This document shows positions 26,758-38,095 of a DNA stretch of 64,000 nucleotides, in pieces. Under the pieces are notes generated by a model that was not told where the DNA came from, did no database searches, and saw only the letters and a program-made list of their open reading frames with translations. How positions within the stretch are numbered: position 1 is the stretch's first letter; each line of letters opens with the position of its first letter. The stretch comes from Serratia marcescens (lineage in GTDB: Bacteria > Pseudomonadota > Gammaproteobacteria > Enterobacterales > Enterobacteriaceae). The stretch spans positions 62,001 to 126,000 of the forward strand of contig NZ_MJAO01000012.1 in the NCBI RefSeq assembly GCF_001902635.1, written 5' to 3'. A program made the translations under genes and the position numbers.

Positions 26758-27248
26758 ATCCACGTCGTAAAAGCCGCCTTTATCTGGCGATCGTTGTGCT
26801 GATCGGTATCGCGCTGACCGCGACCCTGATGCTGTACGCGCTGCGCTCCAATATCGATCTGTTCTACACCCCGGGCGAAATTCTGCAGGGCAAGGGCGAA
26901 AAGCATGAGAAGCCCGAGGTCGGCCAGCGCCTGCGCATCGGCGGCATGGTGATGCCCGGCTCGGTGAAACGCGATCCCAATACGCTGCAGGTCAGCTTTA
27001 AGATTTACGATGCGCGCGGCGCGATCGGCGTGACCTACACCGGCATTCTGCCGGATCTGTTCCGTGAAGGGCAGGGCGTGGTGGCGCAGGGGGTGCTGGG
27101 CGAGGGCAACGTGGTCAACGCGCGCGAAGTGCTGGCCAAACACGATGAGAAATACACGCCGCCGGAAGTGGCCGACGCGATGAAAGAGAACCACAAAGGC
27201 CCGGCGGAGGCGTATGCCGCGCCGCAGGCGGAGGGCGCCAAGTCATGA
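26754..27248 (+). CDS. ccmE: Cytochrome c-type heme chaperone CcmE
   Basis: 164 residues, GTG start. An N-terminal anchor is followed by a periplasmic OB-fold domain. The heme-binding His is H130 in [12 protein letters not shown], with Tyr134 completing the H-x3-Y motif. It carries covalently bound heme from CcmC to CcmF. Confidence 0.96.
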   Translation: MNPRRKSRLYLAIVVLIGIALTATLMLYALRSNIDLFYTPGEILQGKGEKHEKPEVGQRLRIGGMVMPGSVKRDPNTLQVSFKIYDARGAIGVTYTGILPDLFREGQGVVAQGVLGEGNVVNAREVLAKHDEKYTPPEVADAMKENHKGPAEAYAAPQAEGAKS

Positions 27249-29215
27249 TGCCGGAACTGGGCAGTTTTCTGCTGTGCCTGGCGCTGGCGATCGCGCTGTT
27301 GCTGAGCATTTACCCGCAGTGGGGCGCGGCGCGGCAGGACAGCCGCATGATGGCGGTGGCCCGGCCGCTGACCTACGGCATGTTCGCCGCGATTGCGCTG
27401 GCGTTCCTGTGCCTGGTGCATGCTTTCGTGGTCAACGATTTTACCGTGGCTTATGTGGCCACCAACTCCAATACCCGGTTGCCGGTGTATTACCGCATCG
27501 CCGCCACCTGGGGGGCGCACGAAGGCTCGTTACTGCTGTGGGTGCTGCTGCTGAGCTGCTGGTCGCTGGCGGTGGCGCTGTGCAGCCGGGCGATGCCGCA
27601 GGATGCGGTGGCGCGGGTGCTGTCGGTGATGGGCATGATCACCGCCGGTTTCCTGTTGTTCATCATCATGACCTCCAACCCGTTTACCCGCACGCTGCCG
27701 AACTTCCCGATCGACGGCAGCGATCTGAACCCGCTGCTGCAGGATATCGGCCTGATCTTCCACCCGCCGCTGCTGTATATGGGCTATGTCGGCTTCTCGG
27801 TTGCCTTCGCCTTCGCCATCGCCTCGCTGATGGCCGGCCGGCTCGACACCGCCTGGGCGCGCTGGTCACGCCCCTGGACCACCGCTGCCTGGGTGTTCCT
27901 CACGCTGGGCATCATGCTCGGATCGGCCTGGGCCTACTATGAGCTGGGCTGGGGCGGCTGGTGGTTCTGGGATCCGGTGGAGAACGCCTCCTTTATGCCG
28001 TGGTTGGCCGGCACCGCGCTGATGCATTCGCTGGCGGTGACCGAAAAACGCGGCACGTTCAAAGCCTGGACGGTGTTGCTGGCGATCACCGCCTTCTCGC
28101 TGTGCCTGCTGGGCACCTTCCTGGTGCGTTCTGGCGTGCTGGTCTCGGTGCACTCCTTCGCCTCCGATCCGGCGCGCGGCATGTTTATCCTCGCCTATCT
28201 GGTGATCGTGATCGGTGGTTCGCTGCTGCTGTATGCGGTCAAGGGGGGCCAGGTGCGCAGCCGGGTGCAGCACGAGACCTTCTCGCGCGAGACCTTCCTG
28301 CTGGGCAACAACGTGCTGCTGATCGCCGCCATGCTGGTGGTGCTGTTGGGCACGCTGCTGCCGCTGGTGCACAAACAGCTGGGCCTGGGCAGCATTTCGA
28401 TCGGCGAGCCGTTCTTCAATACCATGTTCACCTGGCTGATGGCGCCGTTGGCGCTGCTGTTGGGCATCGGCCCGCTGGTGCGCTGGCGCCGCGATGAGCC
28501 GAGCAAGCTGTGGCGTCGCCTCGGCGTGGCGCTGCTGGCAACGCTGGTGTTGTCGATTCTGCTGCCGTGGCTGCTGCAGGACAGCATCGCCGGCATGACG
28601 GTGGTGGGCCTGATCATGGCGCTGTGGGTGATCATCCTGACGCTGATGGAGTTGCATGAGCGCGCCACCCACCGTCACGGTTTCTGGCGCGGCCTGCGCC
28701 AGCTGTCCCGCAGCCACTGGGGCATGGTGCTCGGCCACCTCGGCGTGGCGGTGACGGTGATCGGCATCGCCTTCAGCCAGAACTACAGCGTGGAACGCGA
28801 CGTGCGGATGAAGGCCGGCGACAGCGTGGATATCCACAACTATCACTTCGTGTTCCGCGACGTGCACGACATTCGCGGCCCGAACTACAGCGGCGGCGTC
28901 GGCATCATCGACGTCACGCGCAACGGCAAGCCGGAGGCGACGCTGCACGCGGAGAAACGCTACTACAGCGTGGCGCGCAGCATGATGACCGAGGCGGCGA
29001 TCGACGGCGGTTTCAGCCGCGATCTGTATGCGGCGCTGGGCGAGGAGCTGGAGGACGGCTCCTGGGCGGTGCGCCTGTATTACAAACCTTTCGTGCGCTG
29101 GATCTGGTTCGGCGGCGTCTTTATGGCGATCGGCGGCCTGCTGTGCATTCTCGACCCGCGTTATCGCATGAGCAAAAAGCTCAAACGCGAAGGCAAGCTG
29201 GAGGCGCAACCATGA
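27245..29215 (+). CDS. ccmF: Cytochrome c heme lyase subunit CcmF
   Basis: 656-residue polytopic membrane protein. The periplasmic heme-handling motif [19 protein letters not shown] and His-rich loops are present. CcmF ligates heme to apocytochrome c together with CcmH and CcmI. The start overlaps ccmE and the stop overlaps ccmG by four bases (ATGA). Confidence 0.97.
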   Translation: MMPELGSFLLCLALAIALLLSIYPQWGAARQDSRMMAVARPLTYGMFAAIALAFLCLVHAFVVNDFTVAYVATNSNTRLPVYYRIAATWGAHEGSLLLWVLLLSCWSLAVALCSRAMPQDAVARVLSVMGMITAGFLLFIIMTSNPFTRTLPNFPIDGSDLNPLLQDIGLIFHPPLLYMGYVGFSVAFAFAIASLMAGRLDTAWARWSRPWTTAAWVFLTLGIMLGSAWAYYELGWGGWWFWDPVENASFMPWLAGTALMHSLAVTEKRGTFKAWTVLLAITAFSLCLLGTFLVRSGVLVSVHSFASDPARGMFILAYLVIVIGGSLLLYAVKGGQVRSRVQHETFSRETFLLGNNVLLIAAMLVVLLGTLLPLVHKQLGLGSISIGEPFFNTMFTWLMAPLALLLGIGPLVRWRRDEPSKLWRRLGVALLATLVLSILLPWLLQDSIAGMTVVGLIMALWVIILTLMELHERATHRHGFWRGLRQLSRSHWGMVLGHLGVAVTVIGIAFSQNYSVERDVRMKAGDSVDIHNYHFVFRDVHDIRGPNYSGGVGIIDVTRNGKPEATLHAEKRYYSVARSMMTEAAIDGGFSRDLYAALGEELEDGSWAVRLYYKPFVRWIWFGGVFMAIGGLLCILDPRYRMSKKLKREGKLEAQP

Positions 29216-29763
29216 AGCGTAAGCTGTTGTTTATCCCTTTGGTTCTCTTCCTGCTGTTGGTGGCGGCGCTGATGGTGCAGCTGACGCGCAACGCCGGCGG
29301 CGAAGACCCGGCGATGCTGGAATCGGCGCTGATCGGCAAACCGGTGCCGACCTTCAAGCTGGAATCGCTGGATCAGCCGGGCAAGACCTACGATCAGGCG
29401 GTGCTGCGCGACGGCAAGCCGATATTGCTCAACGTCTGGGCCACCTGGTGCCCGACCTGCCGCGCGGAGCACCAGTATCTCAATACGCTGGCGGCGCGCG
29501 GCGTGCGGGTGGTTGGCCTGAATTATAAAGACGATCGCGCCAAGGCGGTGACCTGGCTGAATTCCCTCGGCAATCCCTACGCCCTCAGCCTGTTCGACGG
29601 TGACGGCATGCTGGGGCTGGATCTCGGGGTGTACGGCGCGCCGGAAACCTTCCTGATCGACGGTCAGGGGATCATTCGCTATCGCCACGCCGGCGATATG
29701 AACGAGCGCGTCTGGCAGCAGGAAGTGTTGCCGCTGTATAAAAAGTACGGGGGTGAGGCATGA
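29212..29763 (+). CDS. ccmG: Thiol:disulfide interchange protein CcmG (DsbE)
   Basis: 183 residues: an N-terminal anchor followed by a thioredoxin fold with the redox motif WATWCPTCRAEH and cis-Pro region GVYGAPETFLID. It keeps the CXXCH of apocytochrome c reduced. Start ATG 29212; the ORF extension upstream lies inside ccmF and is not used. Confidence 0.96.
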   Translation: MKRKLLFIPLVLFLLLVAALMVQLTRNAGGEDPAMLESALIGKPVPTFKLESLDQPGKTYDQAVLRDGKPILLNVWATWCPTCRAEHQYLNTLAARGVRVVGLNYKDDRAKAVTWLNSLGNPYALSLFDGDGMLGLDLGVYGAPETFLIDGQGIIRYRHAGDMNERVWQQEVLPLYKKYGGEA

Positions 29764-30227
29764 GGCTGGTTGTCCTGCTGTTCGCCGCGTTGCTGAGCTG
29801 GAGCGCCACTGCGGCGATCGATACCTATCGTTTCAACTCCGTCGAGCAGGAGCAGCAGTATCGCGAGCTGACCGAGCAACTGCGTTGCCCGAAATGCCAG
29901 AACAACAGCATTGCCGATTCCAATGCCATCATCGCCGCTGACATGCGCACCAAGGTGTACGAGTTGATGATGCAGGGGCAAAGCAAGCAGCAGATCATCG
30001 ATTATATGGTGGCGCGCTACGGCAACTTCGTCACCTACGAACCGCCGGTAACGCCGGCCACGCTGATCCTGTGGATCGGCCCGCTGCTGTTCGTGTTGAT
30101 CGGCGGGGCGGTGGTGATCCTGCGCACCCGTCGCCGGCCTGGCGCGGCGGTGGATGATGAATTCTCCGAACGGGAGCGGCAGCGCCTGGCGGCATTGTTG
30201 AAAGAGACTGACAGGAAGAAACCCTAA
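29760..30227 (+). CDS. ccmH: Cytochrome c maturation protein CcmH (redox domain only)
   Basis: 155 residues with signal peptide, the redox motif LRCPKCQNNSIADSN and one C-terminal helix. In E. coli, CcmH is fused to the TPR-containing CcmI part; here they are separate, as in many other bacteria. CcmH reduces apocytochrome c with CcmG. Confidence 0.95.
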   Translation: MRLVVLLFAALLSWSATAAIDTYRFNSVEQEQQYRELTEQLRCPKCQNNSIADSNAIIAADMRTKVYELMMQGQSKQQIIDYMVARYGNFVTYEPPVTPATLILWIGPLLFVLIGGAVVILRTRRRPGAAVDDEFSERERQRLAALLKETDRKKP

Positions 30228-31441
30228 TGGCTTTTTGGCTGATTATTTGCGTGTTGCTGGCCGGTGCCACCGCGTTGCTGGTGGTGCCGGCGATGCGCCA
30301 CGGCAAGCAAAGCGCCGCCACGCGTGATGCGTTGAACAAGGCGTTTTATCAGGATCGCCTCAGCGAACTGGAGCAGGATGAGCAGCAGGGCGTGGTGGCC
30401 GAGCGCCCTGAGCTGGTCAAAGAGCTGCAACAGAACCTGTTGAACGATATCCCCGTCGAGCAGATAGAGCAGGCGAAGCCGATCAACCGCTGGGCACTGG
30501 TGCCGGGCGTGCTGTTATTGCTGGCGGTGACCGTTGGCTTTTATCTGAAAACCGGCGGGCTGGCGCAGGTGCTGGACTGGCGTCTGGTGCAGGCGCAAAT
30601 GCCGGAGTTGCGCGAGCGCGTCGCCAATGAGCGCGCCAAACCGCTGAGCATGGAAGAGATCGCCCGCCTCGGGCTGGGGCTGCGCACCGAGTTGCAGCAG
30701 GACGATCGCAATATCAACGACTGGATGATGCTGGGGCGCGTCGGCATGGCCTTGAACAACGCCACTACCGCTACGCAGGCATTTGCCCATGCTTATCAAT
30801 TGGATCCGAATAGTCTGGAAGTGCGGCTCGGTTATGCCGAGGTCTTGACGCGCTCCAACGATCCAGAGGATAACAAACAGGCCACTCAGCTGCTGCGGCG
30901 CATGATCGCGGAAAATCACAGCGATCCGCGGGTGCTGAGCCTGTTGGCGTTCAATGCGTTCGAACAGGGCGATTTCAAGCAGGCGATCGGCGCCTGGCAG
31001 GTGATGTTGCAATTGCTGCCGGCCAACGATCCGCGCGCGGAAGTGATAAAGCGCAGCATTGCACAAGCAAAAGCACAGGCCGGCGAAGAAACTGTTAAAC
31101 TGAATGTGACTGTTTCGCTGTCACCGCAGGCGGCGAAAGCCTTACCGCCGCAGGGGACGCTGGTGATATCGGTCACCGACGGCGTCAGCCCGGTGCCGGT
31201 CGCGGTAAAACAACTGCCGTTGAGCCGTTTCCCGCTGTCTTTCTCTCTGGATGACAGCAATGCCATGATGCCCGAGCGTTTGCTCTCGGCGCAACATCAG
31301 GTGCAGGTGCGTGTGCGCCTCTCGCAGGATGGGTTGGCTACGCCGCAGCCGGGGGACTGGTTCGGCGAAAGCGCGCTGCAGACGTTCAGCGGTAAAGAGC
31401 AGGTTAGCGTTCAGATAAACAAGCAGGTCCCTGAAAAATAA
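30227..31441 (+). CDS. ccmI: Cytochrome c maturation protein CcmI
   Basis: 404 residues: two N-terminal helices, then TPR-like repeats (GRVGMALNNATTATQAFAHA, LAFNAFEQGDFKQAIGAW) and a C-terminal beta domain. CcmI binds apocytochrome c C-termini and presents them to CcmF/CcmH. TAATG overlap with ccmH. Last gene of the operon; mlaA begins 28 bases on, so read-through is possible. Confidence 0.93.
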   Translation: MAFWLIICVLLAGATALLVVPAMRHGKQSAATRDALNKAFYQDRLSELEQDEQQGVVAERPELVKELQQNLLNDIPVEQIEQAKPINRWALVPGVLLLLAVTVGFYLKTGGLAQVLDWRLVQAQMPELRERVANERAKPLSMEEIARLGLGLRTELQQDDRNINDWMMLGRVGMALNNATTATQAFAHAYQLDPNSLEVRLGYAEVLTRSNDPEDNKQATQLLRRMIAENHSDPRVLSLLAFNAFEQGDFKQAIGAWQVMLQLLPANDPRAEVIKRSIAQAKAQAGEETVKLNVTVSLSPQAAKALPPQGTLVISVTDGVSPVPVAVKQLPLSRFPLSFSLDDSNAMMPERLLSAQHQVQVRVRLSQDGLATPQPGDWFGESALQTFSGKEQVSVQINKQVPEK

Positions 31442-31469
31442 GACCGAACGTGTTTTTATGGAGAAAAAT

Positions 31470-32228
31470 ATGAACTTTCGCCTGACTGGGGTGGCATTCG
31501 CAACGGTATTATTGGTGGGCTGCGCCAGCGCGCCAGACAATGAGCCGCAAGGGCGATCCGATCCTCTGGAAGGATTTAACCGGACGATGTTCGACTTCAA
31601 CTACAACGTCCTGGATCCTTATGTGCTGCGCCCGGTCGCGGTGGCTTGGCGCGACTATGTGCCGATGCCGGCGCGTAACGGCATCAGCAACTTCACCTCT
31701 AACCTGGAAGAGCCGGCCAGCATGGTCAACGCCTTCCTGAAAGGCGATCCCTACCGCGGGATGATCCACTTCAACCGTTTCTTCCTGAACACCCTGCTCG
31801 GGATGGGCGGCCTGATCGACGTGGCCGGCATGGCCAACCCGAAACTGGCGCGGGAAGAACCGAACCGCTTCGGCAGCACGTTGGGGCATTACAATGTGGG
31901 TTACGGCCCGTACGTGATGCTGCCGGGCTACGGCAGTTTCACGCTGCGTGACGAAGGCGGTGATTTTGCGGATACGCTGTATCCGATGCTGAGCTACCTG
32001 ACCTTCTGGATGTCGGCGGGCAAATGGGTGGTCGAGGGCATCGAAACCCGCGCCCAGCTGTTGGATTCCGACGGCCTGCTGCGCAACTCCTCCGATCCTT
32101 ACATCATGGTGCGCGAGGCTTATTTCCAGCGCCACGATTTCATCGCCAACGGCGGTTCGCTCAAACCGGAAGAGAATCCGAACGCCAAGGCGATTCAGGG
32201 CGAGCTGGACGAGATCGACTCGCAATAA
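31470..32228 (+). CDS. mlaA: Outer-membrane lipoprotein MlaA (VacJ)
   Basis: 252-residue lipoprotein with lipobox LLVGC (Cys18). It removes mislocalised phospholipids from the outer leaflet together with OmpC/F porins and the Mla ABC system. Conserved DPLEGFNRTMFDFN and FGSTLGHYNVGYGPYVMLP are present. I chose ATG 31470, which gives the lipobox the normal length and has GGAG upstream; the ATG at 31458 adds four residues. Confidence 0.95.
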   Translation: MNFRLTGVAFATVLLVGCASAPDNEPQGRSDPLEGFNRTMFDFNYNVLDPYVLRPVAVAWRDYVPMPARNGISNFTSNLEEPASMVNAFLKGDPYRGMIHFNRFFLNTLLGMGGLIDVAGMANPKLAREEPNRFGSTLGHYNVGYGPYVMLPGYGSFTLRDEGGDFADTLYPMLSYLTFWMSAGKWVVEGIETRAQLLDSDGLLRNSSDPYIMVREAYFQRHDFIANGGSLKPEENPNAKAIQGELDEIDSQ

Positions 32229-32250
32229 TCGCTGGCTTTACGCCAATGAA

Positions 32251-32276
32251 AACCCGCCGTCAGGCGGGTTTTTTTA
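32251..32276 (+). terminator. mlaA terminator
   Basis: AACCCGCC (32251-32258) pairs with GGCGGGTT (32263-32270) followed by TTTTTT. Confidence 0.9.
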
Positions 32277-32302
32277 TGCCGGCGGCAAACGGCGGGCAAA
32301 GA

Positions 32303-32324
32303 AAAAGCGCCCCGAGGGGCGCTT
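32303..32324 (-). terminator. fadL terminator
   Basis: AAGCGCCCC (32305-32313) pairs with GGGGCGCTT (32316-32324). On the minus strand it is followed by a U-run from the A-run at 32302-32306. Confidence 0.8.
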
Positions 32325-32347
32325 GAGTCCGCGATCAAACTGCGCGA

Positions 32348-33679
32348 TTAGAAGCGGTAGTTGAAGTTGGCGCCGTACAGCCAGGCCTTGCCCACGGAGT
32401 TGAAGGTGTAAGGGCCTTCGTTGATGGTGACTTTCTGGCCGTGCATGTAGGAAACACCGACGTCAACCGACGCATCTTTGTTGAATGCGTAAGAGGTACC
32501 TGCGCTGACCCAGAAGCGATCCTGATCCGGAATGGAAATGGAACGGTTCTGTGCCGGCACCGGGCTGTCATCGAAGGCGATACCGCCGCGGAAGGTCCAG
32601 TTGTCGTCGTAGAAGTAAGTGGTACCCAGCGCGATGCGGTAGGCATCGCGGAAGCCTTCATGTTTCTCGAACAGGGTCTGGCCGTTGCTGCCGGTGGCTT
32701 TCAACTGTTGGAACTGGCTCCAGCTGGTGTAGGCCAGGCTGTAGTGGACGGCCCACTGTGGCGCAACCTTGTTGTAGCCGGACAGCTCCCACATTTCCGG
32801 CAGGTTCAGATCCAGAGAGCCTGGGATGGTGTTGCCGCTGGTGCCCCATGGCAAACCTGGGAACATGGGTTGGCCTGCAGGCAGGCTGCTCTTGTAATCG
32901 CCGTGGAATTTGATTTTCACTTCGGAGCGATAGGTGAAGCCGTAACGGTTGTTTTCATCCACTTCGTACAGGATACCGGCGTTCCAGCCGTAACCCCATT
33001 TATCGCCTTTCAGATGGGAAATCTGGGTATCGCCAGGGATTCGAGCGATCATGCCGGCCTGCTGCGGCGTAAATAGGCCGTTTTGCAAACCTTGAGCGGC
33101 GGCCAGCTTCGGCAATTCACCGGCGTAGCGTTCCAGTTTTGCCTTGGCGTATACCGCATCGAAGCCCAGACCGAAGCTGAAGTGTTGGTTCAGACGGTAA
33201 GCGCCGCTCAGGTTCAGGTTGACCGTCTGCAGATCGGTTTTACCGCCATAAGCGCCTGCGGTGTAGCCGTCGTTGAATTCGGTCGCCAGACCGAAGTTGC
33301 TGGTGACCGAGGCGCCTACGGCGAATTGGTCGTTAAGGGGTTGCACATAATGCAGGTTCGGTACCCAGGCGGTCGGCGCGATGTTTTTCGCATCCAGGCT
33401 GGCGCCGGAAGGAGAGGTGCCGGAAATGTCCACGTCCGGATCGATAAATACCGCACCGATGGAGAGTTCCGGGCGGGTATACATCATCAGAAGGGCGGGG
33501 TTGCGGCTGGCGGAAGCCGCCGTATCCGCCATGGCGCCTTCGCCAGAATACGCACGCCCTAAACCAGCTGCTGAGAACTCGTTCAGCTGGAATCCTGCGG
33601 CAGACACGTTTGAAGAAATAATTGCCACTGCAGCTGCGAGAGCTGATTTAGTCAATAGGTTTTTCTGGCTCATGACCAA
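32348..33679 (-). CDS. fadL: Long-chain fatty acid outer-membrane transporter FadL
   Basis: 443-residue outer-membrane beta-barrel with a signal peptide ([20 protein letters not shown], cut after VSA). The mature N-terminus [20 protein letters not shown] forms the FadL hatch domain, and [20 protein letters not shown] is conserved. It ends in Phe. A FadR-type operator lies in the promoter. It imports long-chain fatty acids for beta-oxidation. Confidence 0.97.
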   Translation of the reverse strand: MVMSQKNLLTKSALAAAVAIISSNVSAAGFQLNEFSAAGLGRAYSGEGAMADTAASASRNPALLMMYTRPELSIGAVFIDPDVDISGTSPSGASLDAKNIAPTAWVPNLHYVQPLNDQFAVGASVTSNFGLATEFNDGYTAGAYGGKTDLQTVNLNLSGAYRLNQHFSFGLGFDAVYAKAKLERYAGELPKLAAAQGLQNGLFTPQQAGMIARIPGDTQISHLKGDKWGYGWNAGILYEVDENNRYGFTYRSEVKIKFHGDYKSSLPAGQPMFPGLPWGTSGNTIPGSLDLNLPEMWELSGYNKVAPQWAVHYSLAYTSWSQFQQLKATGSNGQTLFEKHEGFRDAYRIALGTTYFYDDNWTFRGGIAFDDSPVPAQNRSISIPDQDRFWVSAGTSYAFNKDASVDVGVSYMHGQKVTINEGPYTFNSVGKAWLYGANFNYRF

Positions 33680-33764
33680 AACCTCATCATTATGTGTTTA
33701 TTATTTAAACTATGTTACGCAAAGTAACAAGGAGCGCGGGATTGTAGGGTCCGTTATCATTCAG

Positions 33765-33801
33765 ACAAATCAGACCAGTGGCTGAAGTATAGGTCTGACC
33801 T
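33765..33801 (-). promoter_or_regulatory. FadR operators and -10 of fadL
   Basis: AGGTCTGACCT (33791-33801) is a perfect palindrome with the FadR core GGTCnGACC. A second, weaker copy (ACAAATCAGACCAGTG, 33765-33780) lies over the expected start site. The minus-strand -10 TATACT is at 33786-33791. Two FadR sites are also known for E. coli fadL. Confidence 0.7.
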
Positions 33802-33928
33802 GTGAAAATGTTGCAAGTTTGTTTTTGAAATATTTCTGGCTTGATATCAAAAAAGAGATCTGCTTAACAAAAAGCCAGCGGTAAATAACAAAATTCTTAC
33901 TATTTCTTAGCAGGCGCTCATTTTTATT

Positions 33929-33944
33929 TGTGATTTCCATCACT
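33929..33944. promoter_or_regulatory. CRP site
   Basis: TGTGA (33929-33933), six bases, TCACT (33940-33944): one mismatch to the CRP consensus. It could activate fadL or yfcZ. Confidence 0.6.
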
Positions 33945-34080
33945 TAAAACACCCAGTAAAAGTAAGTGCTAGTGATTGCCGGCGTGGGGGAGTAAAATAC
34001 CCGCAGAATTTTGTGGCTTTGTGCCGGTGAGTCAAACGGCAATCTGGGCCGATAACCGAGGCCCTTGAGGAGAACCAATC

Positions 34081-34377
34081 ATGTCAGATGCAATTAATAA
34101 ATGCAGCGCCCAGGAAACCGCCGCTTGCTGCTGCGTGGATGTCGGCACCGTGATGGATAATACCGATTGCACCGCTTCCTACAGCCAGGTGTTCAGCAAT
34201 CAACAAGATGCGGAAGCGATGCTGGCGGCCCTGAGCGAAAAGGCGCGCGCGGTAGAATCCGACCCCTGTGACATCAACAGTAGCATTAAACCGGTTGACG
34301 GCGGCGTGCAACTGGTGGCCGATTTCACCTTCGCCTGCCAGGCGGAAACGCTGATCTTCCAGCTCGGCCTGCGCTAA
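34081..34377 (+). CDS. yfcZ: YfcZ/YiiS family protein
   Basis: 98-residue small cytosolic protein of DUF406. The Cys-rich [12 protein letters not shown] segment and the [17 protein letters not shown] ending match E. coli YfcZ, which also lies between fadL and fadI. TGAGGAG precedes the ATG. Function unknown; the Cys triplet suggests metal or thiol chemistry. Confidence 0.92.
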   Translation: MSDAINKCSAQETAACCCVDVGTVMDNTDCTASYSQVFSNQQDAEAMLAALSEKARAVESDPCDINSSIKPVDGGVQLVADFTFACQAETLIFQLGLR

Positions 34378-34482
34378 TCCCCGTTTTCCCCCCGGCGCCG
34401 CCTGCCGCGCGCCGGGGATTGCCTTCCCCCATACCGCCCTCGCGAGAAAGTGCGCCTGCTCGCAGTTTTGATCTCTGCCGGT

Positions 34483-34531
34483 TTGCCAAATGTAACCGTT
34501 TGGTTAACAATGACCTCATCAGGTCAGACCT
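34483..34531 (+). promoter_or_regulatory. fadIJ promoter with FadR operator
   Basis: -35 TTGCCA (34483-34488), -10 TAACAA (34505-34510), spacer 16. The palindrome AGGTCAGACCT (34521-34531) lies at the predicted transcription start and is the reverse complement of the fadL site. FadR would block initiation until acyl-CoA binds it. Confidence 0.68.
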
Positions 34532-34574
34532 CTTTCTGCCCATTGCGCTGACGTTATTTTCTTCAGGAGCATTT

Positions 34575-35885
34575 ATGAGTAAGGCACTGCCGTTGGTAAC
34601 CCGTCATGGTGACCGCATTGCGATTGTGGATGGACTGCGTACCCCCTTTGCCAAACAGGCGACCGCCTATCATGGCATTCCGGCGGTAGATTTAGGGAAA
34701 ACGGCGGTGAGCGAGCTGTTGGCGCGCAGCGGCATCGATCCGCAGCTTATCGAACAGCTGGTGTTCGGCCAGGTGGTGCAAATGCCTGAAGCGCCAAACA
34801 TCGCGCGTGAGATCGTGCTGGGCACCGGCATGAGCGTCCATACCGACGCTTACAGCGTGTCGCGCGCCTGCGCCACCAGCTTCCAGGCGATCGCCAACGT
34901 GGCGGAAAGCATCATGGCCGGCAGCATCAGCGTCGGCATTGCCGGCGGGGCGGACTCTTCTTCCGTCTTGCCGATCGGCGTCAGCAAGGCGCTGGCGCGC
35001 ACGCTGGTGGATGTCAACAAGGCGCGCACGCTGTCGCAGCGTCTCAAACTGTTCAGCCGGCTGAAGTTCCGCGATCTGATGCCGGTGCCGCCGGCGGTGG
35101 CGGAGTATTCCACCGGCCTGCGCATGGGCGATACCGCCGAACAGATGGCGAAAAGCCACGGCATCACCCGCGAGGCGCAGGATGCGTTGGCGCACCGTTC
35201 CCATGAGCTGGCGGCCAAGGCCTGGCAGCAGGGGTGGCTGCGCGACGAGGTGATGACCGCCTACGTGCCGCCTTACCGCGCGCAGCTTTCCGAAGACAAC
35301 AACATCCGTAAAGATTCCAGCCTGGCTTCCTACGCCAAGCTGAAGCCGGCGTTCGATCGCAAACATGGCAGCGTTACCGCGGCCAACAGCACGCCGCTGA
35401 CCGACGGCGCGGCGGCGGTATTGATGATGAGCGAATCGCGCGCCAAAGCGCTGGGGCTACAGCCGCTGGGTTATTTGCGCAGCTTTGCCTTCGCCGCCAT
35501 CGACGTGTGGGAAGACATGTTGCTGGGCCCTTCCTACGCCACGCCGCTGGCGCTGGATCGTGCCGGCATCGGCCTGGCAGATCTGACGCTCATCGATATG
35601 CACGAAGCCTTCGCCGCGCAAACGCTGGCTAACCTGAAGATGTTCGCCAGCGAAGAATTCGCCCGTGAGAAGCTCGGCCGCAGCCAGGCAATCGGCGAGG
35701 TAGACATGGAAAAATTCAACGTATTGGGCGGTTCCATCGCCTATGGCCACCCGTTCGCCGCCACCGGCGCGCGCATGATCACCCAGACGCTGCGTGAGCT
35801 GAAACGCCGCGGCGGCGGGTTGGGTCTGACCACCGCCTGCGCCGCCGGTGGGTTAGGGGCCGCGATGATCGTGGAGGTGGAATAA
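34575..35885 (+). CDS. fadI: 3-ketoacyl-CoA thiolase FadI
   Basis: 436 residues, beta subunit of the FadIJ complex used for beta-oxidation, notably under anaerobic conditions. The nucleophile is Cys99 in [13 protein letters not shown]; the second active-site motifs are [12 protein letters not shown] and [12 protein letters not shown]. Length equals E. coli FadI. ATG 34575 has CAGGAG upstream; the long upstream extension is not used. The stop overlaps the fadJ start by one base. Confidence 0.96.
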   Translation: MSKALPLVTRHGDRIAIVDGLRTPFAKQATAYHGIPAVDLGKTAVSELLARSGIDPQLIEQLVFGQVVQMPEAPNIAREIVLGTGMSVHTDAYSVSRACATSFQAIANVAESIMAGSISVGIAGGADSSSVLPIGVSKALARTLVDVNKARTLSQRLKLFSRLKFRDLMPVPPAVAEYSTGLRMGDTAEQMAKSHGITREAQDALAHRSHELAAKAWQQGWLRDEVMTAYVPPYRAQLSEDNNIRKDSSLASYAKLKPAFDRKHGSVTAANSTPLTDGAAAVLMMSESRAKALGLQPLGYLRSFAFAAIDVWEDMLLGPSYATPLALDRAGIGLADLTLIDMHEAFAAQTLANLKMFASEEFAREKLGRSQAIGEVDMEKFNVLGGSIAYGHPFAATGARMITQTLRELKRRGGGLGLTTACAAGGLGAAMIVEVE

Positions 35886-38050
35886 TGAGCTTTGAAAACG
35901 CATTGCACGAACAGCGCGCCAAACCGTCGGCCTTTCAGCTGACGATTCGCCCTGACAATATCGGCGTGATCAGCATCGACGTGCCGGGCGACAAGGTCAA
36001 TACGCTTAAGGCCGAGTTCGTCGAGCAGGTGAATGACGTGTTGATCCGGGCACAGCAGCATACCGCGCTGGAAGGGTTGGTGATCGTTTCCGGCAAACCG
36101 GACTCGTTTATCGCCGGCGCCGATATCACCATGATCGCCGCCTGCACCAGCGCCAAAGAGGCGGAAACGCTGGCCAAGAAAGGGCAGAGCACGCTGGCGC
36201 AGATCGCCGCTTTCCCGGTGCCGGTGGTGGCGGCCATTCACGGCGCCTGCCTGGGCGGTGGCCTGGAGTTGGCGCTGGCCTGCCACGGCCGCGTCTGTTC
36301 GCTGGATGACAAAACCGCGCTCGGCCTGCCGGAGGTGCAGTTGGGCCTGCTGCCGGGCTCCGGTGGCACGCAGCGCCTGCCGCGCCTGGTCGGTGCCGCC
36401 AAGGCGCTGGACATGATCCTGACCGGCAAGCACATTCGCGCCCGCCAGGCGCTGCGCATGGGGCTGGTGGACGACGCCGTGCCGCAGTCGATTCTGTTGC
36501 AGACCGCCATCGAGCGGGTGAAACAGGGCTGGAAGCACCAGCGCGAGCTGCCGTGGCAGGATCGCCTGCTCAACGGCCCGTTGGGCAGAAACCTGCTGTT
36601 CAGTATCGTGCGTAAGAAAACGCTGGCGAAAACCCACGGCAATTATCCGGCGGCGGAGCGCATCATTCAGGTGGTACGCACCGGGCTGGATCACGGCAGC
36701 GCCAGCGGCTATGAGGCCGAAGCGCGCGCCTTTGGCGAGCTGGCGATGACCCCGCAGTCGGCGGCGCTGCGCAGCCTGTTCTTCGCCTCCACCGCGCTGA
36801 AAAAAGAGCGGGGCGGCAACGCCCAGCCGCACGCCTTGCACCGCGTCGGCATTCTCGGCGGTGGCCTGATGGGCGGCGGTATCGCCTGCGTCACCGCGAC
36901 CCGCGGCGGTTTACCGGTTCGCATCAAAGATATCAATGAAACCGGCATCAACCACGCGCTGAAATACAGCTGGGACGTGCTCGGCAAGCGGGTGCGCAGC
37001 AAGCGCATGCGTCCGGCGGAGCGGCAAAAGCAGATGATGCTGATCTCCGGTTCCACCGATTACACCGGCTTTGAGCAGGTGGATATCGTGGTGGAGGCGG
37101 TATTCGAAGATCTGGCGCTGAAGCAGCAGATGGTGGCCGAGGTCGAAGCGAACTGTGCGCCGCACACCGTGTTCGCCTCCAATACCTCCTCGTTGCCTAT
37201 CGGTCAAATCGCCGAGAAAGCGCAACGGCCGCAGCAGGTGATCGGCCTGCACTACTTTAGCCCGGTGGACAAAATGCCGCTGGTGGAAGTGATCCCGCAT
37301 GCCGGCACCAGTGAAGAAACCATCGCCACCACCGTGGCGCTGGCGCACAAACAGGGCAAGACCGCCATCGTAGTGGGTGACAGCGCCGGTTTTTATGTCA
37401 ACCGCATCCTGGCGCCGTACATCAACGAGGCGGCGCGCTGCCTGCTGGAAGGCGAGCCGATCGAATCGCTGGACAAGGCGCTGGTGGACTTCGGTTTCCC
37501 GGTCGGCCCGATCACCCTGCTGGATGAAGTGGGTATCGACGTCGGCACCAAAATCATCCCGGTCTTGGTTGAGGCGCTGGGGCCGCGCTTCGCCGCGCCG
37601 GCTGCGTTCGATGCGGTGCTGAAAGACGGGCGTAAAGGGCGCAAGAACGGCCGCGGTTTCTATCTCTACCCGAGCGAAGGGCAGCAGCGGCAGCGGCGTA
37701 AACGTGCGGACACCTCACTGTATACGCTGCTCGGCGTCACGCCGAAAGCGCACATGCTGCCGGCGACTATCGCCCAGCGCTGCGTGATGATGATGCTGAA
37801 CGAAGCGGCGCGCTGTCTGGATGAAGGCGTGATCCGCAGCGCGCGCGACGGCGACATCGGCGCGGTGTTCGGCATCGGCTTCCCGCCGTTCCTCGGTGGC
37901 CCGTTCCGCTATATGGATGAGCTCGGCACCGAGAAGGTGGTGAAAACGCTGGAGTACCTGCGCCAGCAGCACGGCGAGCACTTCGCACCGTGCGAGCGCC
38001 TGCAGCGCATGGCGCAGCAGGGCGAGCGTTTTTACCCGCTGGGAAGCTGA
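35885..38050 (+). CDS. fadJ: Fatty-acid oxidation complex alpha subunit FadJ
   Basis: 721 residues. The N-terminal enoyl-CoA hydratase domain ([40 protein letters not shown]) is joined to a 3-hydroxyacyl-CoA dehydrogenase with NAD motif [13 protein letters not shown] and [12 protein letters not shown], then a C-terminal helical repeat. It works with FadI. The length is a few residues longer than E. coli FadJ. Confidence 0.96.
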   Translation: MSFENALHEQRAKPSAFQLTIRPDNIGVISIDVPGDKVNTLKAEFVEQVNDVLIRAQQHTALEGLVIVSGKPDSFIAGADITMIAACTSAKEAETLAKKGQSTLAQIAAFPVPVVAAIHGACLGGGLELALACHGRVCSLDDKTALGLPEVQLGLLPGSGGTQRLPRLVGAAKALDMILTGKHIRARQALRMGLVDDAVPQSILLQTAIERVKQGWKHQRELPWQDRLLNGPLGRNLLFSIVRKKTLAKTHGNYPAAERIIQVVRTGLDHGSASGYEAEARAFGELAMTPQSAALRSLFFASTALKKERGGNAQPHALHRVGILGGGLMGGGIACVTATRGGLPVRIKDINETGINHALKYSWDVLGKRVRSKRMRPAERQKQMMLISGSTDYTGFEQVDIVVEAVFEDLALKQQMVAEVEANCAPHTVFASNTSSLPIGQIAEKAQRPQQVIGLHYFSPVDKMPLVEVIPHAGTSEETIATTVALAHKQGKTAIVVGDSAGFYVNRILAPYINEAARCLLEGEPIESLDKALVDFGFPVGPITLLDEVGIDVGTKIIPVLVEALGPRFAAPAAFDAVLKDGRKGRKNGRGFYLYPSEGQQRQRRKRADTSLYTLLGVTPKAHMLPATIAQRCVMMMLNEAARCLDEGVIRSARDGDIGAVFGIGFPPFLGGPFRYMDELGTEKVVKTLEYLRQQHGEHFAPCERLQRMAQQGERFYPLGS

Positions 38051-38057
38051 ACGCAGG

Positions 38058-38094
38058 GCGGCCCGATTTGCACTATAGTTGCAACAGGGCCGCG
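38058..38094. other. Nested hairpin after fadJ
   Basis: GCGGCCC (38058-38064) pairs with GGGCCGC (38088-38094), enclosing a TTGCA / TGCAA inner stem. It lies eight bases after the fadJ stop. No U-tract follows, so the role is unclear. Confidence 0.4.
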
Positions 38095-38095
38095 T

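Larger units (their letters stand above)
33680..34080. other. fadL-yfcZ divergent control region
   Basis: 401 bases between divergent genes. It holds the fadL promoter with FadR-type sites near 33765-33801 and a good CRP-type site at 33929-33944. No ORF is supported. Confidence 0.65.
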
